From: Candidatus Thiodiazotropha sp. (ex Epidulcina cf. delphinae)
GTDB taxonomy: Bacteria > Pseudomonadota > Gammaproteobacteria > Chromatiales > Chromatiaceae
NCBI GenBank assembly: GCA_025656505.1
Contig: JAHXHR010000009.1
Span: 1-49,341 of the forward strand
Length of the DNA stretch: 49,341 nt
Reading direction: 5' to 3'
This document shows positions 24,243 through 33,033 of the stretch, piece by piece. A program made the position numbers and the translations under genes. The notes beneath the pieces are model-generated. The model was not told where the DNA came from. It did not search any database and was given only the letters and a program-made list of their open reading frames with translations. Position 1 is the first letter of the stretch. Each line of letters begins with the position of its first letter.

Positions 24243-26483
24243 CTAGGTATTTGCGGGTCTGATCGGGGCGATTGAGGCATGGTTCTGCAACACAATGGGT
24301 AGATGCTGTTTCAGGAAAACGGGAAAGGCATCGAACGGCATTGGCCGACCGAACAGGTAACCCTGGGCAAAGTCGCAACCGCCGTCACGCAAAAACTGCC
24401 ACTGCTGGACTGTCTCAACCCCTTCCGCCACCACCTTGATGCCGAGATGGTGGGCCATGGCGATGATCGCCTCGCAAAGGGCCGCATTCTCCGGGTCATC
24501 GGTCACGTCGCAGACAAAGGAGCGGTCGATCTTGATGCTGTCCACCGGAAAACGCTTTAGGTAACTGAGTGAGGAGTAGCCTGTGCCGAAATCGTCGATA
24601 GCGACGCGTATGCCCTGCTCTCGCAACCGATCCAAGCGCTTGCCCGGCTCCCCCTGCTCGTCCATAAACACACTCTCGGTGATCTCGAGAAAGAGACGGG
24701 ATCTCAAGTGGATCTGGCTCTGTAGCAACGCCAGCATTTTGTCGGTGAATCCCTTCATACGGAACTGGAGTGTGGAGACGTTTACCGAGAGGCTGTTAAG
24801 CGTCAAGCCGGCTTGATCCCATTTCGCCAGGTCGGCCGCCGCCCGCTGCAGCACCCATTCCCCCAGCGGGGGGATCAAGCCACACTCCTCGGCCAGAGGG
24901 ATGAACTCGTCCGGTCCCACCATGCCCCGTTCCGGAGAGTCCCAGCGGATCAGGGCTTCCGCCCCGACCAGGCTGCCGCCGGAGACATTGAGGATGGGCT
25001 GGTAGTGAAGTTCAAACTCCTCCCGTTTCAGGGCTCGGCGCAATGCCGACTCCAGGGAGAGCCGCCCCTCCGCCGCCTTGTTCATCTCCCAGGTGAAATA
25101 TCGATAGATATTGCGTCCCTCCGCCTTGGCGCGATACATGGCGGTATCGGCATTTTGCAATAACATGCCGGGGTCTTTGCCATCCTGAGGAAAGATAGTG
25201 ATGCCGATGCTGGCGGAGAGATGGACCTCCTGTCCGTCCAGTTCGAAGGGGTGCGACAAGGTCGCAAGTATATTGCCGGCAACCAGGGTAGTGGAGATTC
25301 CCTCAACAATATCGGGCAGGATCACGGTGAACTCGTCGCCACCCAAACGGGAGACCGTATCCATCTCCCGTACACAAGCCTTAAGGCGCCGCCCCGCCTC
25401 CTGCAACAGGCGATCACCGATGACATGTCCCAAGGTGTCATTGACATCCTTAAACCGGTCCAGGTCGATAAACAGCAACGCCAATTGATGCTCCTGTCGA
25501 TAGGCATAGGCCAGGGCGCGATCCAACCGGTCCATGAAAAGATTTCGGTTGGAGAGTCCGGTCAATGCATCAAAGTTTGCCTGATGCCAGATCCGCTCCT
25601 CGTATTCTCTACGTTCAAGGATACGCTGTTTACCGCGCTTGCCGCCGAGCCAGATGCCTCCGATACCCACCCCCCAGACCATGCTCAGGCCGACCCAAAG
25701 ATTCTGTTTTCGCTTGGCGCCGGCAGCCAGGTAACCGCTCAGCGGCACAGAGACGCCGACACCACCCGGGATATCCCCCACCTTGTGCCCCTGGTGAAAA
25801 TGGCACTTGAGGCACCCCTCCTGGGTCGGCATGGGACGCATCAGGCGTAAAAAAGCGTGGCCGTCGATCTTAGCCACTTCGAACCGTTCCTTCTCGCCCT
25901 TTGCGAATGCCGTAAGCGCCTCCCTCTCCCAATCATCAGGCGCATTGTCGGGATTGAGGGGGTTCAGACTGGTGATCCTGCCCTTTACCCCGTAGAGTTC
26001 GTTATAGTCATCCATCATCTGCCGCAGCATGTAGGCTGGATTCATCAGGGTCAGCCGGCGACCGGAGGGCGTCACCAGATCGCGCTCGGGGATATGGCTC
26101 AGATAGGGGCTTGGCGATGTGCGTTCGCTGATCGGCACATAGATGCCTCCGTGTGTCGTGGCCCATACCCGAAAGGCCTGATCCTTGTTGACGTTGGCTA
26201 TCGCCTCCTGGCGAGCCAACCCCAACATCTCGCTGTCCACGCTTCTCTGGGTCCATAGCAGTATCGATGCCACCAGCAGGGTCCACACAGTGGCGGCCAG
26301 CCAGAGTTGGATATGCAATCGTCTCTCATCATGCCCGGTTTTGCGGGGTAGAGCATTCACTGCGCCCGTGGCTGCCACGGGTCTTAGTGGCGAGAGATGA
26401 TGGATCGACCGGGTCAGACGAGTGAGCACTGGCTGGACGCTCGACGTCGTGCCGCGACTTTCCAATGGACCTTCACTGGCCAT
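24243..26483 (-). CDS. GGDEF-EAL cyclic-di-GMP protein with haem-motif DUF3365 sensor
   Basis: A 746-residue membrane protein. The first membrane segment (about residues 59-77) and a second (about 261-280) enclose a periplasmic Tll0287-like/DUF3365 domain. That domain carries C-L-K-C-H (224-228), the CXXCH motif for covalent haem. The GGDEF domain has intact G-G-D-E-F at 381-385 and an RxxD inhibitory site at 372-375. The EAL domain has E-A-L at 509-511 and D-D-F-G-T-G-Y. Both catalytic signatures look intact, so it may make and break c-di-GMP under control of redox, oxygen or NO. The start at 26483 is chosen for GGAGGG eight bases upstream rather than 26501. Confidence 0.9.
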   Translation of the reverse strand: MASEGPLESRGTTSSVQPVLTRLTRSIHHLSPLRPVAATGAVNALPRKTGHDERRLHIQLWLAATVWTLLVASILLWTQRSVDSEMLGLARQEAIANVNKDQAFRVWATTHGGIYVPISERTSPSPYLSHIPERDLVTPSGRRLTLMNPAYMLRQMMDDYNELYGVKGRITSLNPLNPDNAPDDWEREALTAFAKGEKERFEVAKIDGHAFLRLMRPMPTQEGCLKCHFHQGHKVGDIPGGVGVSVPLSGYLAAGAKRKQNLWVGLSMVWGVGIGGIWLGGKRGKQRILERREYEERIWHQANFDALTGLSNRNLFMDRLDRALAYAYRQEHQLALLFIDLDRFKDVNDTLGHVIGDRLLQEAGRRLKACVREMDTVSRLGGDEFTVILPDIVEGISTTLVAGNILATLSHPFELDGQEVHLSASIGITIFPQDGKDPGMLLQNADTAMYRAKAEGRNIYRYFTWEMNKAAEGRLSLESALRRALKREEFELHYQPILNVSGGSLVGAEALIRWDSPERGMVGPDEFIPLAEECGLIPPLGEWVLQRAAADLAKWDQAGLTLNSLSVNVSTLQFRMKGFTDKMLALLQSQIHLRSRLFLEITESVFMDEQGEPGKRLDRLREQGIRVAIDDFGTGYSSLSYLKRFPVDSIKIDRSFVCDVTDDPENAALCEAIIAMAHHLGIKVVAEGVETVQQWQFLRDGGCDFAQGYLFGRPMPFDAFPVFLKQHLPIVLQNHASIAPIRPANT

Positions 26484-27103
26484 GATGAGTCCCTCCGGCA
26501 TCCTGTTTGCCCTGAGTTACCACGCCGTTTCGTCAAAAACCGTTTGTTGGGACACCCACCCGCAACCTGCCCAGCGGAGACTGCCAAGCAATCGGTATCG
26601 ATTCAGTATATACGATACTCAGCATTCAATGGTCACTTTCGCACCAATGCTGTTGACATGAGCGATGGGTATTTCGTCCGCCTCTAAGGAAAACTCAAAC
26701 CGCTCGCCGACCAGCAGCAGGTACTTTCATACAGTCGATCGCCATGACATGTCAGTTAAGAGGCATTTCCTTCCTCCGCTCTCTTAAAGCCGGTTTGGTT
26801 TGTTATATCCGTACGGGACGGCCTATGTTGCCGGCTGAATATGAGTCCGCTTTGAATCCGGTTTAACCTAGAATCCTCAGTTGAACGCTGCTCACCCGCC
26901 AGGTGAGTATTCCCAATACGGAGAAAACCCATGTTTTCAAGATAATGAGTCGTGTGCATAGTGGTCAACTGAGGATTCTAGGTTTAAGCTCACGAGCTAT
27001 TCACCCTACAATGCTGAGTTGCAGTAGTGAATAATAATGCTCGCATCTTTAACCTGGACCCACCCGTTCGGGTTCGGATTTCCTATAACGAGGTAGACTA
27101 ACC
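26484..27103. other. intergenic stretch between the c-di-GMP gene and the reductase gene
   Basis: No supported gene. It contains the 120-bp inverted-repeat element at 26865-26984; the rest shows nothing recognised. The part at 26985-27100 presumably holds the promoter of the reductase gene. Confidence 0.5.
26865..26984. repeat. 120-bp MITE-like element, family R4 (20-bp perfect terminal repeats)
   Basis: AACCTAGAATCCTCAGTTGA at 26865-26884 is exactly inverted at 26965-26984. The interior includes the palindrome CTCACCCGCCAGGTGAG and a stretch shared almost unchanged with the copy at 41486-41580, where GTGAGTATTCC is followed by ATGTTTTCAA and GAGTCGTGTGCATAG. Flanks are TTTA- and TTAA-like, so the target is uncertain. 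It does not encode a protein. Confidence 0.85.
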
Positions 27104-27970
27104 ATGGCCGGAAACGTGGTCGAAACCATTCTTGAAAACAGTTGTGATGCGATTCTCATATCATCCGTGCGTGTCACCCCGACATCGGCGGACGAAGTGC
27201 GTCACCTGGTTCTGCAGATCGACGAACCGGCGTTCCGGTTCGCCACCGGGCAAACCATCGGGGTGCTGGTGCCGGGCCCCCATGAATTCGGCAACGAATA
27301 CCACCACCGACGCTACTCCATCGCCAATCCGACCCAGCTCGGCAATGCTCAGAATATCGAACTCGAGTTATTGGTGAGGCGCTGTTTCTATCTGGATGAG
27401 GTCTCCGGCGAAAGATACCCCGGCATCGCCTCAAACTACCTCTGCAACGCCAAACCAGGCGACAAGATCAAGATCACCGGGCCGTACCGCAGTCCCTTCA
27501 AGGTTCCCGCCGATGAACAGAGCAATCTGCTGATGATCGGCACCGGCACCGGCATAGCCCCCTTTCGCGCCTTTGTCCGCCAGATCTATGATCAGCATGG
27601 CAATTGGAAAGGCGATGTACGGCTCTTCTATGGCGACCGAGGAGGCATGAACCTGCTCTATTTGAACGAACAACAGCAGGATCTGGGGCAATACTACGAT
27701 CACCAGACCTTCAAGGCCTTCAGCGTACTGAGCGAGAGGCCGCTCTCAACGGCGGAAGAGGGCTTGCAGGATAACCTCGCTACCAACACCGAAGAATGCA
27801 GCCGACTCATGCGCCAACCCGATACCTATGTCTACGTAGCCGGTCAGGAGAAGGCGGCCGTGGTGTTGGACAACGTTATGGCGGAGGCGTTTGGTTCTTC
27901 CGATGCTTGGAAAGCACAGAAGCTCGTCCTGATCGATCAGGGTCACTGGGCGGAACTGCTCTATCACTGA
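27104..27970 (+). CDS. ferredoxin-NADP(+) reductase-like FAD oxidoreductase
   Basis: The 288-residue protein is a plant-type ferredoxin reductase. It has the FAD motif R-R-Y-S-I-A-N-P (about residues 69-76), the loop S-N-Y-L-C-N (about 111-116), the NADP-binding G-T-G-T-G-I-A-P-F-R-A-F (about 146-157) and a C-terminal aromatic end (L-L-Y-H). It would move electrons between NADPH and ferredoxin or flavodoxin. No fused iron-sulfur domain is present. Preceded by an ordinary intergenic region and followed by an unrelated gene on the other strand, so probably a single transcription unit. The redox partner cannot be told. Confidence 0.88.
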   Translation: MAGNVVETILENSCDAILISSVRVTPTSADEVRHLVLQIDEPAFRFATGQTIGVLVPGPHEFGNEYHHRRYSIANPTQLGNAQNIELELLVRRCFYLDEVSGERYPGIASNYLCNAKPGDKIKITGPYRSPFKVPADEQSNLLMIGTGTGIAPFRAFVRQIYDQHGNWKGDVRLFYGDRGGMNLLYLNEQQQDLGQYYDHQTFKAFSVLSERPLSTAEEGLQDNLATNTEECSRLMRQPDTYVYVAGQEKAAVVLDNVMAEAFGSSDAWKAQKLVLIDQGHWAELLYH

Positions 27971-27994
27971 GAGGAAGAGAGCGGCAACAAGAAT

Positions 27995-28561
27995 CTATAT
28001 ACACTTCAGTAACCGCCAGTTCTCACGCGAGAGCCGATACAGACAATGGACTCGGAGCGGATGGCCCTCAGCAATAGCGGGATGCTCAAAAACGGTCGAC
28101 GTGTCGCGCATCCCCAACCGCTCCATTACCCGACGCGACCTGCTGTTAGAGAATACAGTGAAGGAGACGATCTCAGGCAAATCAAGTTCCTCGAAACCAA
28201 CCTGAAGCGCTCCTTTCGCTGCCTCAGTCGCCAATCCCCTACCCCAATAGTCACCAGCAAGCCGCCAACCTATTTCAACGCAAGGCGAGAATGGCAGGAC
28301 ATCGGAGGGGATATGCAGACCGACAAATCCGATAAATGCATGCGTATCCCGTGTTTCCACTGCCCAAAAACCCCAACCACGTTCGGTAATCAGCGACCGG
28401 CAGCGATCAGCCAGGGTATCACTCGCTGCCCGGTCCAGGGGGCTGGAAAAATAGGCCATGACTTTCGCATCCGCGTTCAGCCTGGAAAACGGTTCGCGAT
28501 CAGCCAAACACCATTGGCGCAGTTGTAAGCGATCAGTATTGAATTCGATCAGTTTAGGCAT
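27995..28561 (-). CDS. GNAT-family N-acetyltransferase (RimJ/RimL type)
   Basis: The 188-residue protein begins with T-D-R-L-Q-L-R-Q-W (about residues 8-16). Then it has the W-A-V-E x A-F-I-G-F-V-G-L block, E-I-G-W-R-L, the acetyl-CoA loop Y-W-G-R-G-L-A-T-E-A-A (about 110-120), and N-S-R-S-R-R-V-M-E-R-L-G-M. This is the RimJ/RimL-like (Acetyltransf_3) branch. The acceptor is unknown. The ATG at 28561 fits family starts; a TTG at 28615 is open but adds foreign-looking residues. Convergent with the reductase gene. Confidence 0.88.
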   Translation of the reverse strand: MPKLIEFNTDRLQLRQWCLADREPFSRLNADAKVMAYFSSPLDRAASDTLADRCRSLITERGWGFWAVETRDTHAFIGFVGLHIPSDVLPFSPCVEIGWRLAGDYWGRGLATEAAKGALQVGFEELDLPEIVSFTVFSNSRSRRVMERLGMRDTSTVFEHPAIAEGHPLRVHCLYRLSRENWRLLKCI

Positions 28562-28691
28562 TGTCGATGTCAAGAAGACAATATCGCACCCGACATGTGA
28601 ATTGCATATTGTCAATAAATAGCAACATCCCCATCATTCATAGTCAAATGAATCGTGTGTATGCCCGTGGACCCAGAGTGCAACCCGGATC

Positions 28692-29195
28692 TTAACGCGT
28701 CCAGCTTGCCCGCACCTGCCCCGACTCATCGGGATAGTGAATGAGAAGCTCACCATGATAGGCGCTCCTGACCGCCTCTCCAACACCTTTCGGCAGGTGG
28801 AACTCGGTGAAAGTGATCTCCATATCACCGGACTCCAAGATTTGGGTATCGATGATCCTTTGCAGAGGGTGTTGAGTCCGTTGTTTCTCCACATGATGGT
28901 GAATCAGCCCCATGATCTCCTTCTTGTGGGCATTGAAAAAATCGCCCCTGAGGATCAGGTAACCTGCCGGCACTCTGTCATGGATTCGCCGGCAGGCGGG
29001 GCAGCGGGTCTCTTTGGCCTCTTCAGGCAGGGTTTCCCGCCACTGCCAACGTCCGCCGGTAAAGACTGCGCCGCAGACCTGACAGAGCGTGGGGTCGGGC
29101 GGTTTACGCTCACTCCGGTATGCGTCCGGACTCCGCGCCTTGAGCAGTCTGTCCCTCCTTTTGAGTGATGCGTGGGTTGGGTGCTGTGACATCAT
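28692..29195 (-). CDS. zinc-ribbon protein of the BCAM0308 type, function unknown
   Basis: The 167-residue protein opens with a basic segment, then a four-cysteine ribbon: L-C-Q-V-C-G (about residues 37-42) and R-C-P-A-C-R (about 64-69). The body continues with G-Y-L-I-L-R-G-D-F, H-K-K-E-I, and I-T-F-T-E-F-H-L-P. It looks like the proteins annotated as BCAM0308 family, which resemble the front part of archaeal/eukaryotic NMD3. Their role is unknown. An alternative start at Met2 gives no difference in call. Stand-alone gene. Confidence 0.65.
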   Translation of the reverse strand: MMSQHPTHASLKRRDRLLKARSPDAYRSERKPPDPTLCQVCGAVFTGGRWQWRETLPEEAKETRCPACRRIHDRVPAGYLILRGDFFNAHKKEIMGLIHHHVEKQRTQHPLQRIIDTQILESGDMEITFTEFHLPKGVGEAVRSAYHGELLIHYPDESGQVRASWTR

Positions 29196-29315
29196 GGCGA
29201 CCTCCTGGCGAGATGGCGTAAATGATCGCTTTTTTATGCTTGTTCTACTTTAATTGTAGCCTGTGGTCAGTGGTAACCAATGGAAACCGAGCTTTCTGTT
29301 AGGGTCTGGCTAACG

Positions 29316-29462
29316 CTGCCCATTACCCATAAGTCTGAAATATGGGAACAGACATGACATAGCCTGTTGTTTTCGTTAGTTTCATATTTTTGTTGGCTGT
29401 TAGGGGCATGGTTTGTAACTCGTTGTTTTTAAAGGGTGGAAATATTTGTGGGTAATGGGCAG
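29316..29462. mobile_element. 147-bp MITE with 14-bp terminal repeats and an 8-bp target duplication
   Basis: CTGCCCATTACCCA at 29316-29329 is exactly inverted at 29449-29462. The direct repeat GGCTAACG lies immediately outside on both sides (29308-29315 and 29463-29470). This is the complete signature of a transposed element. Eight-base duplications are made by, among others, IS1595-family transposases; no transposase is encoded here. It interrupts a decayed dioxygenase gene. Confidence 0.88.
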
Positions 29463-29771
29463 GGCTAACGGCAAGGCGACACATCCCCCCACATGCGCAG
29501 CAAGTTGGCATAGGTCATCCCCGACCGGTAGCGGGCGAAAACGGGATCGGCCATGCGATAGGGCAAAACGGCCTAGCGAAAAGTGGAGTTATGTGCCATC
29601 GCGCTGGTGAGTATTCGGATCAACAGCTCCATCCTCCTCGGCTCACCCTTTAGCTCCTGGTTACTTTTTACCCGCTGCGTCGCCTTGCCTACCGTCAGCT
29701 TGCCGTCGATGAATTCCGCTTGCGACAACAACGGCGAACCGGAAGAGACCCGATTCGAGCTGAATCCGTAA
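29463..29771 (-). pseudogene. PKHD-type Fe(II)/2-oxoglutarate dioxygenase remnant (PiuC/YbiX-like)
   Basis: The minus strand from about 29730 translates to S-Q-A-E-F-I-D-G-K-L-T-V-G-K-A-T, then R-V-K-S-N-Q-E-L and M-E-L-L-I-R-I-L. After a stop it continues with V-L-P-Y-R-M-A-D-P-V-F-A-R-Y. This is the N-terminal third of YbiX/PiuC-type hydroxylases. It carries an in-frame stop (F-R-stop at about 29578), has lost the iron-binding His-x-Asp region, and runs into the 147-bp element. It is a dead gene. No intact copy is in the window. Confidence 0.7.
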
Positions 29772-29844
29772 GGGCCTCGGAAAAAAGATTTAATCTATCA
29801 GTAGTTTAGTATCAGGATGGAGCGGTCAACTGCGGTTTTTAGAA

Positions 29845-30897
29845 TTAAGCAGGGTAATCAGCATACCGGATCAGCTCCCGCAGCAGAACTGTCGCAAAGC
29901 AACCGGCGGGTAGAAAGAATTCCAACACCAGGTCTCGTCCATCGACAAAATGCCATTGCAGACTGTCCAGGCGCACTCGCAAGGATCTACGCTCCTGCGC
30001 CAGTCCGACATGCTCCAGCCCGTCACGCCAATCAGCGAAAGGTTGCAGCACCCTGGACTCCAAGGCTTGCGTCTCCTCGCTGACCGGCGAGCGGCCACGC
30101 CCCCATAGCGGCCCGCTAGGGTGAATATCCTGCTGTCGGCAGCGCTCTGTCAGATGTCGATCCTCAGGATCACCGGCAAACCCGCAACGACTGCCATCCA
30201 GCATAAAATAGTCTCCCTGCAAGGGGACATCCCAGGCCCCGATGCGGATCCTTTCCGCCAATACCTGGTTGAACAACTGAGACCGTACAGCGGAAATCAA
30301 CAGCCCGCGCAACTGTCGGTCGATGCGGTGCCGGTGAGCTGAAAACACCCGGTCCGCCTGGGTGAGGTTGCTGTAATCCAGACCAAAGCGCTGTTCACCA
30401 AAATAATTGGGCATACCTGTCTCGCGCAGCCGTTGCAGACGCTTCTCCATTCGTTCGGGATCCGCCTTCAATTGCCTGAGACGCAACCGGAAACGGTTAC
30501 CCTGCAAGCTGCCCCGGCGCAGTTTCCTTCGATGCCGATACACCGCCAATATCTGGATCAGTTGCGGATCCAGGGAGCGCCAATCCGGCTCAGGTTTGTC
30601 GACCATACGCAGTGAATACCACTGGGTGGTGACGGCATGCCGGTCCTTCAGGCCCGCATAGCTGACATCCCTGTCGGGAATCCCGGCGAGTTTTGCCAAT
30701 TGTCCGGCAAGCCAGTGGGTGTTGGTATGCCGTTTTCTGACGTGTAATAACAGATGCTCCCCCTCTCCATCGGGGTCGAAACCCAGCTCTTCATCGACTT
30801 GGAAATCGTCTGCTGTGTGCCGAATCACGGCCTCGCCCACCGCGTCGCCCATGGCATTGGGCATCTCCTCCAGGGGTAACCATGCATATTCACTCAA
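29845..30897 (-). CDS. truD: tRNA pseudouridine(13) synthase
   Basis: TruD isomerises U13 of tRNA-Glu. The conserved motifs are [10 protein letters not shown] near the start, [13 protein letters not shown] (about residues 75-87, with the catalytic Asp) and N-Y-F-G-E-Q-R-F-G (about 162-170), with a TRUD insertion domain in the middle. I place the start at a TTG (30897) because GGAGGAA precedes it by nine bases and the frame upstream lies inside ispF; this gives 350 residues. It overlaps the ispF stop by 8 bp, as expected for the ispD-ispF-truD group. Confidence 0.93.
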   Translation of the reverse strand: MSEYAWLPLEEMPNAMGDAVGEAVIRHTADDFQVDEELGFDPDGEGEHLLLHVRKRHTNTHWLAGQLAKLAGIPDRDVSYAGLKDRHAVTTQWYSLRMVDKPEPDWRSLDPQLIQILAVYRHRRKLRRGSLQGNRFRLRLRQLKADPERMEKRLQRLRETGMPNYFGEQRFGLDYSNLTQADRVFSAHRHRIDRQLRGLLISAVRSQLFNQVLAERIRIGAWDVPLQGDYFMLDGSRCGFAGDPEDRHLTERCRQQDIHPSGPLWGRGRSPVSEETQALESRVLQPFADWRDGLEHVGLAQERRSLRVRLDSLQWHFVDGRDLVLEFFLPAGCFATVLLRELIRYADYPA

Positions 30898-31381
30898 CGG
30901 GACGTTCCTCCAACAGCACCACGGCAAACGCGCCGACACCCTCGCCCCTGCCTGTGAATCCCATCCCTTCGGTGGTCGTGGCCTTGATATTTACCCGCTG
31001 CGGATCGACCCGCAGATCGCCTGCCAGACACAGCCGCATCGCCTCGATATGGGCCAGTTTAGGCGCTTGGGCGACAATGGTGAGATCGGCGTTGACCAAT
31101 CCCCAACCCGCCGAAGCAAGACGTTCGATCACCTGACGCAACAGTATCCTGCTGTCGATCCCGGCATATGCCGGATCGCTGTCGGGAAAATGCCTTCCGA
31201 TATCCCCCCATCCGGCGGCCCCTAGCAACGCATCGCAGAGGGCGTGGATCAACACATCCCCGTCAGAGTGGGCCTGCAAACCCTGACCATGGGGGATCTC
31301 GACACCTCCTAGAACCAACCGCAGGCCGGGTTCAAAACGATGGGCGTCAAAGCCCTGTCCGATACGCATTTCAGTCATCAT
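30890..31381 (-). CDS. ispF: 2-C-methyl-D-erythritol 2,4-cyclodiphosphate synthase
   Basis: The enzyme cyclises CDP-ME 2-phosphate in the MEP isoprenoid pathway. The zinc site G-Q-G-F-D-A-H-R-F (about residues 8-16), the [14 protein letters not shown] block (about 38-51) and F-P-D-S-D are present. The C-terminal [16 protein letters not shown] is complete. At 163 residues it is the normal length. It is normally adjacent to ispD; here 1.9 kb, with the HDOD gene on the other strand and an R2 element, separate them. Confidence 0.96.
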   Translation of the reverse strand: MMTEMRIGQGFDAHRFEPGLRLVLGGVEIPHGQGLQAHSDGDVLIHALCDALLGAAGWGDIGRHFPDSDPAYAGIDSRILLRQVIERLASAGWGLVNADLTIVAQAPKLAHIEAMRLCLAGDLRVDPQRVNIKATTTEGMGFTGRGEGVGAFAVVLLEERPVE

Positions 31382-31518
31382 GAATTCTCGATCTTACTTA
31401 AAGAGTCAGCACTTCGGGTCGATAATTGTACCTGAGGGGAGTTTGGGGCATTGTACGTGAACGCATTGTCAAAAGCCGCCTGTCGAGAATGACCGACACC
31501 ACCTGAGCACCAGCCGAT

Positions 31519-32772
31519 ATGATTCAACGAGTAACCACCGTCAACGCCAATAGCGCCAAAAGGTTTCTCATCCTGAGGGATCTCCCGAAACGGGTGCTGA
31601 ACTATGCGCTGACGGAAACCCGTATCGAACATCAGCATGCCGGCGCAGAGATCGCTGCCATCGGAAAGAGCGGCGACCAGGTCTACTACTTATTGGAAGG
31701 AGAGGTATCGATCACCGATCGGGAGGGCAAGCAGATCCGCTGCCAGGCGGAACAGACGTGCAGTCTCTCGCCTCTCACGGAAAAATTCCCCAGCGAAACC
31801 GCTATCCGCGCCATCACTGCCGTAGATCTGCTGTGCATTCCCCGTGAACTCCACGAAGCCATCCTGCGCCTGCCGCCGGTGGCCGACAAACGCTCCAGCC
31901 AACCGATCGAACTGATGGACAGCAACGGACCGGAGGCCGCGCTCTACTGGGAATTTCATGAAGCGATACAAAACGGCGCCTTGGAGCTGCCCAGCATGCC
32001 GGATATCACCATGCGGATAGCCAAGGTGATCAACGATGCCAACACAGACAGCGAAGATATCGCCCGGGTGGTGCAGGCCGACCCCACCGTGGCCGCGCGC
32101 ATTATCAGCGTGGTCAACAGCGCGGCCTATCGCGGTAAGCATCCCATCGACAACCTTCCCGACGCCGTCACTCGCCTGGGACGCTCCGTCACCCACAATC
32201 TGGTGATCAGTTTCGCCTTGGGAAAGCTGTTTCACAGCCGCTCCAAACCGCTCCAACAACGCATGATCAGTCTCTGGAGACACCTCAGTTATGTGGCGCC
32301 GATCTGTCATGAACTGGCTCATGTCACCCCTGGACTGACACCGGACCAGGCCTTGTTGTGCGGCCTGTTGCATGATATCGGCGCCCTTGCCATCCTGGGT
32401 GCGGCCCGCGGCAAACCAGAGTTGGCGAATGACCCTGAACTGCTGGATCAGGTACTGAATAATCTAAAGGCGGAAGTGGGTGCAATGGTACTGCGCAAAT
32501 GGGAGTTCCCCAACTATTTTGTCCAGTCAGCCCTGCACGCGGAAGACTGGATGGAGGATATCAGTCACGATCCTGACTATGTGGATCTGGTGGTGGTCGC
32601 CCAACTGCACGCCTATGTCGGTACGCCGATGATGAACCGTCTGCCCCGCTTGGACCTGGTGCCCGCCTTTCACAAACTGGCATTGGGCAAGCTGACGCCA
32701 CGCCACTCGATCGGCATCCTCGAAAACGCCAGGGAGCAGATTCGGGAACTGCGGGAATTGCTGGCACTCTAG
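31519..32772 (+). CDS. HDOD signalling protein with N-terminal cyclic-nucleotide-binding-like domain
   Basis: The 417-residue protein has an N-terminal cNMP-type beta roll (about residues 30-115, with V-Y-Y-L-L-E-G-E-V-S-I-T). It is followed by an HDOD domain (about 140-340): L-P-S-M-P-D-I-T-M-R-I-A-K-V-I-N-D, Q-A-D-P-T-V-A-A-R-I-I-S-V-V-N-S-A-A-Y, and a preserved H-D-I-G-A-L. HDOD proteins act in c-di-GMP, stress or motility signalling, usually without enzymatic activity. It is the only plus-strand gene in the ispD-ispF region, so it was probably inserted there. Its TAG stop is the edge of the R2 element. Confidence 0.88.
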   Translation: MIQRVTTVNANSAKRFLILRDLPKRVLNYALTETRIEHQHAGAEIAAIGKSGDQVYYLLEGEVSITDREGKQIRCQAEQTCSLSPLTEKFPSETAIRAITAVDLLCIPRELHEAILRLPPVADKRSSQPIELMDSNGPEAALYWEFHEAIQNGALELPSMPDITMRIAKVINDANTDSEDIARVVQADPTVAARIISVVNSAAYRGKHPIDNLPDAVTRLGRSVTHNLVISFALGKLFHSRSKPLQQRMISLWRHLSYVAPICHELAHVTPGLTPDQALLCGLLHDIGALAILGAARGKPELANDPELLDQVLNNLKAEVGAMVLRKWEFPNYFVQSALHAEDWMEDISHDPDYVDLVVVAQLHAYVGTPMMNRLPRLDLVPAFHKLALGKLTPRHSIGILENAREQIRELRELLAL

Positions 32773-33033
32773 TGTACTGTCTCATACTAATGCGTGATAT
32801 CAGAGGCACGCCAAGGTTCCAAGACAAGGCGCGGCGCGCAGGCAACGGCAGGCCCTTGTCAAGCGGCGCAACGCAGGATTGGGGCCTTGGCGGGCCTCCC
32901 TTCGGGCGCGACGCCAGGCCATCGTCCGCGTTGTTGCGTGGCTTGGAAAGGGCGCGCCATTCCCTGCGCCACGCGCCTAGCGGCCAATGGCCTGGCGTCA
33001 CGCTGATATCACGCATTAGTATGAGACAGTACA
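32773..33033. mobile_element. 261-bp MITE-like element, family R2, with 31-bp perfect terminal repeats
   Basis: The 31 bases at 32773-32803, beginning TGTACTGTCTCATACTAATG, recur exactly inverted at 33003-33033. CTAG stands directly outside on each side (32769-32772 and 33034-33037). The interior is GC-rich and palindromic; about 100 bp of it matches the copy at 41586-41795 in the opposite orientation. The left CTAG holds the TAG stop of the HDOD gene. Open frames inside are artefacts. Confidence 0.88.

Noticed and set aside
26756-26968. 70-aa frame similar to the frame at 41387-41572
   Set aside because: The similarity comes from shared R4 repeat DNA, and the frames differ outside it.
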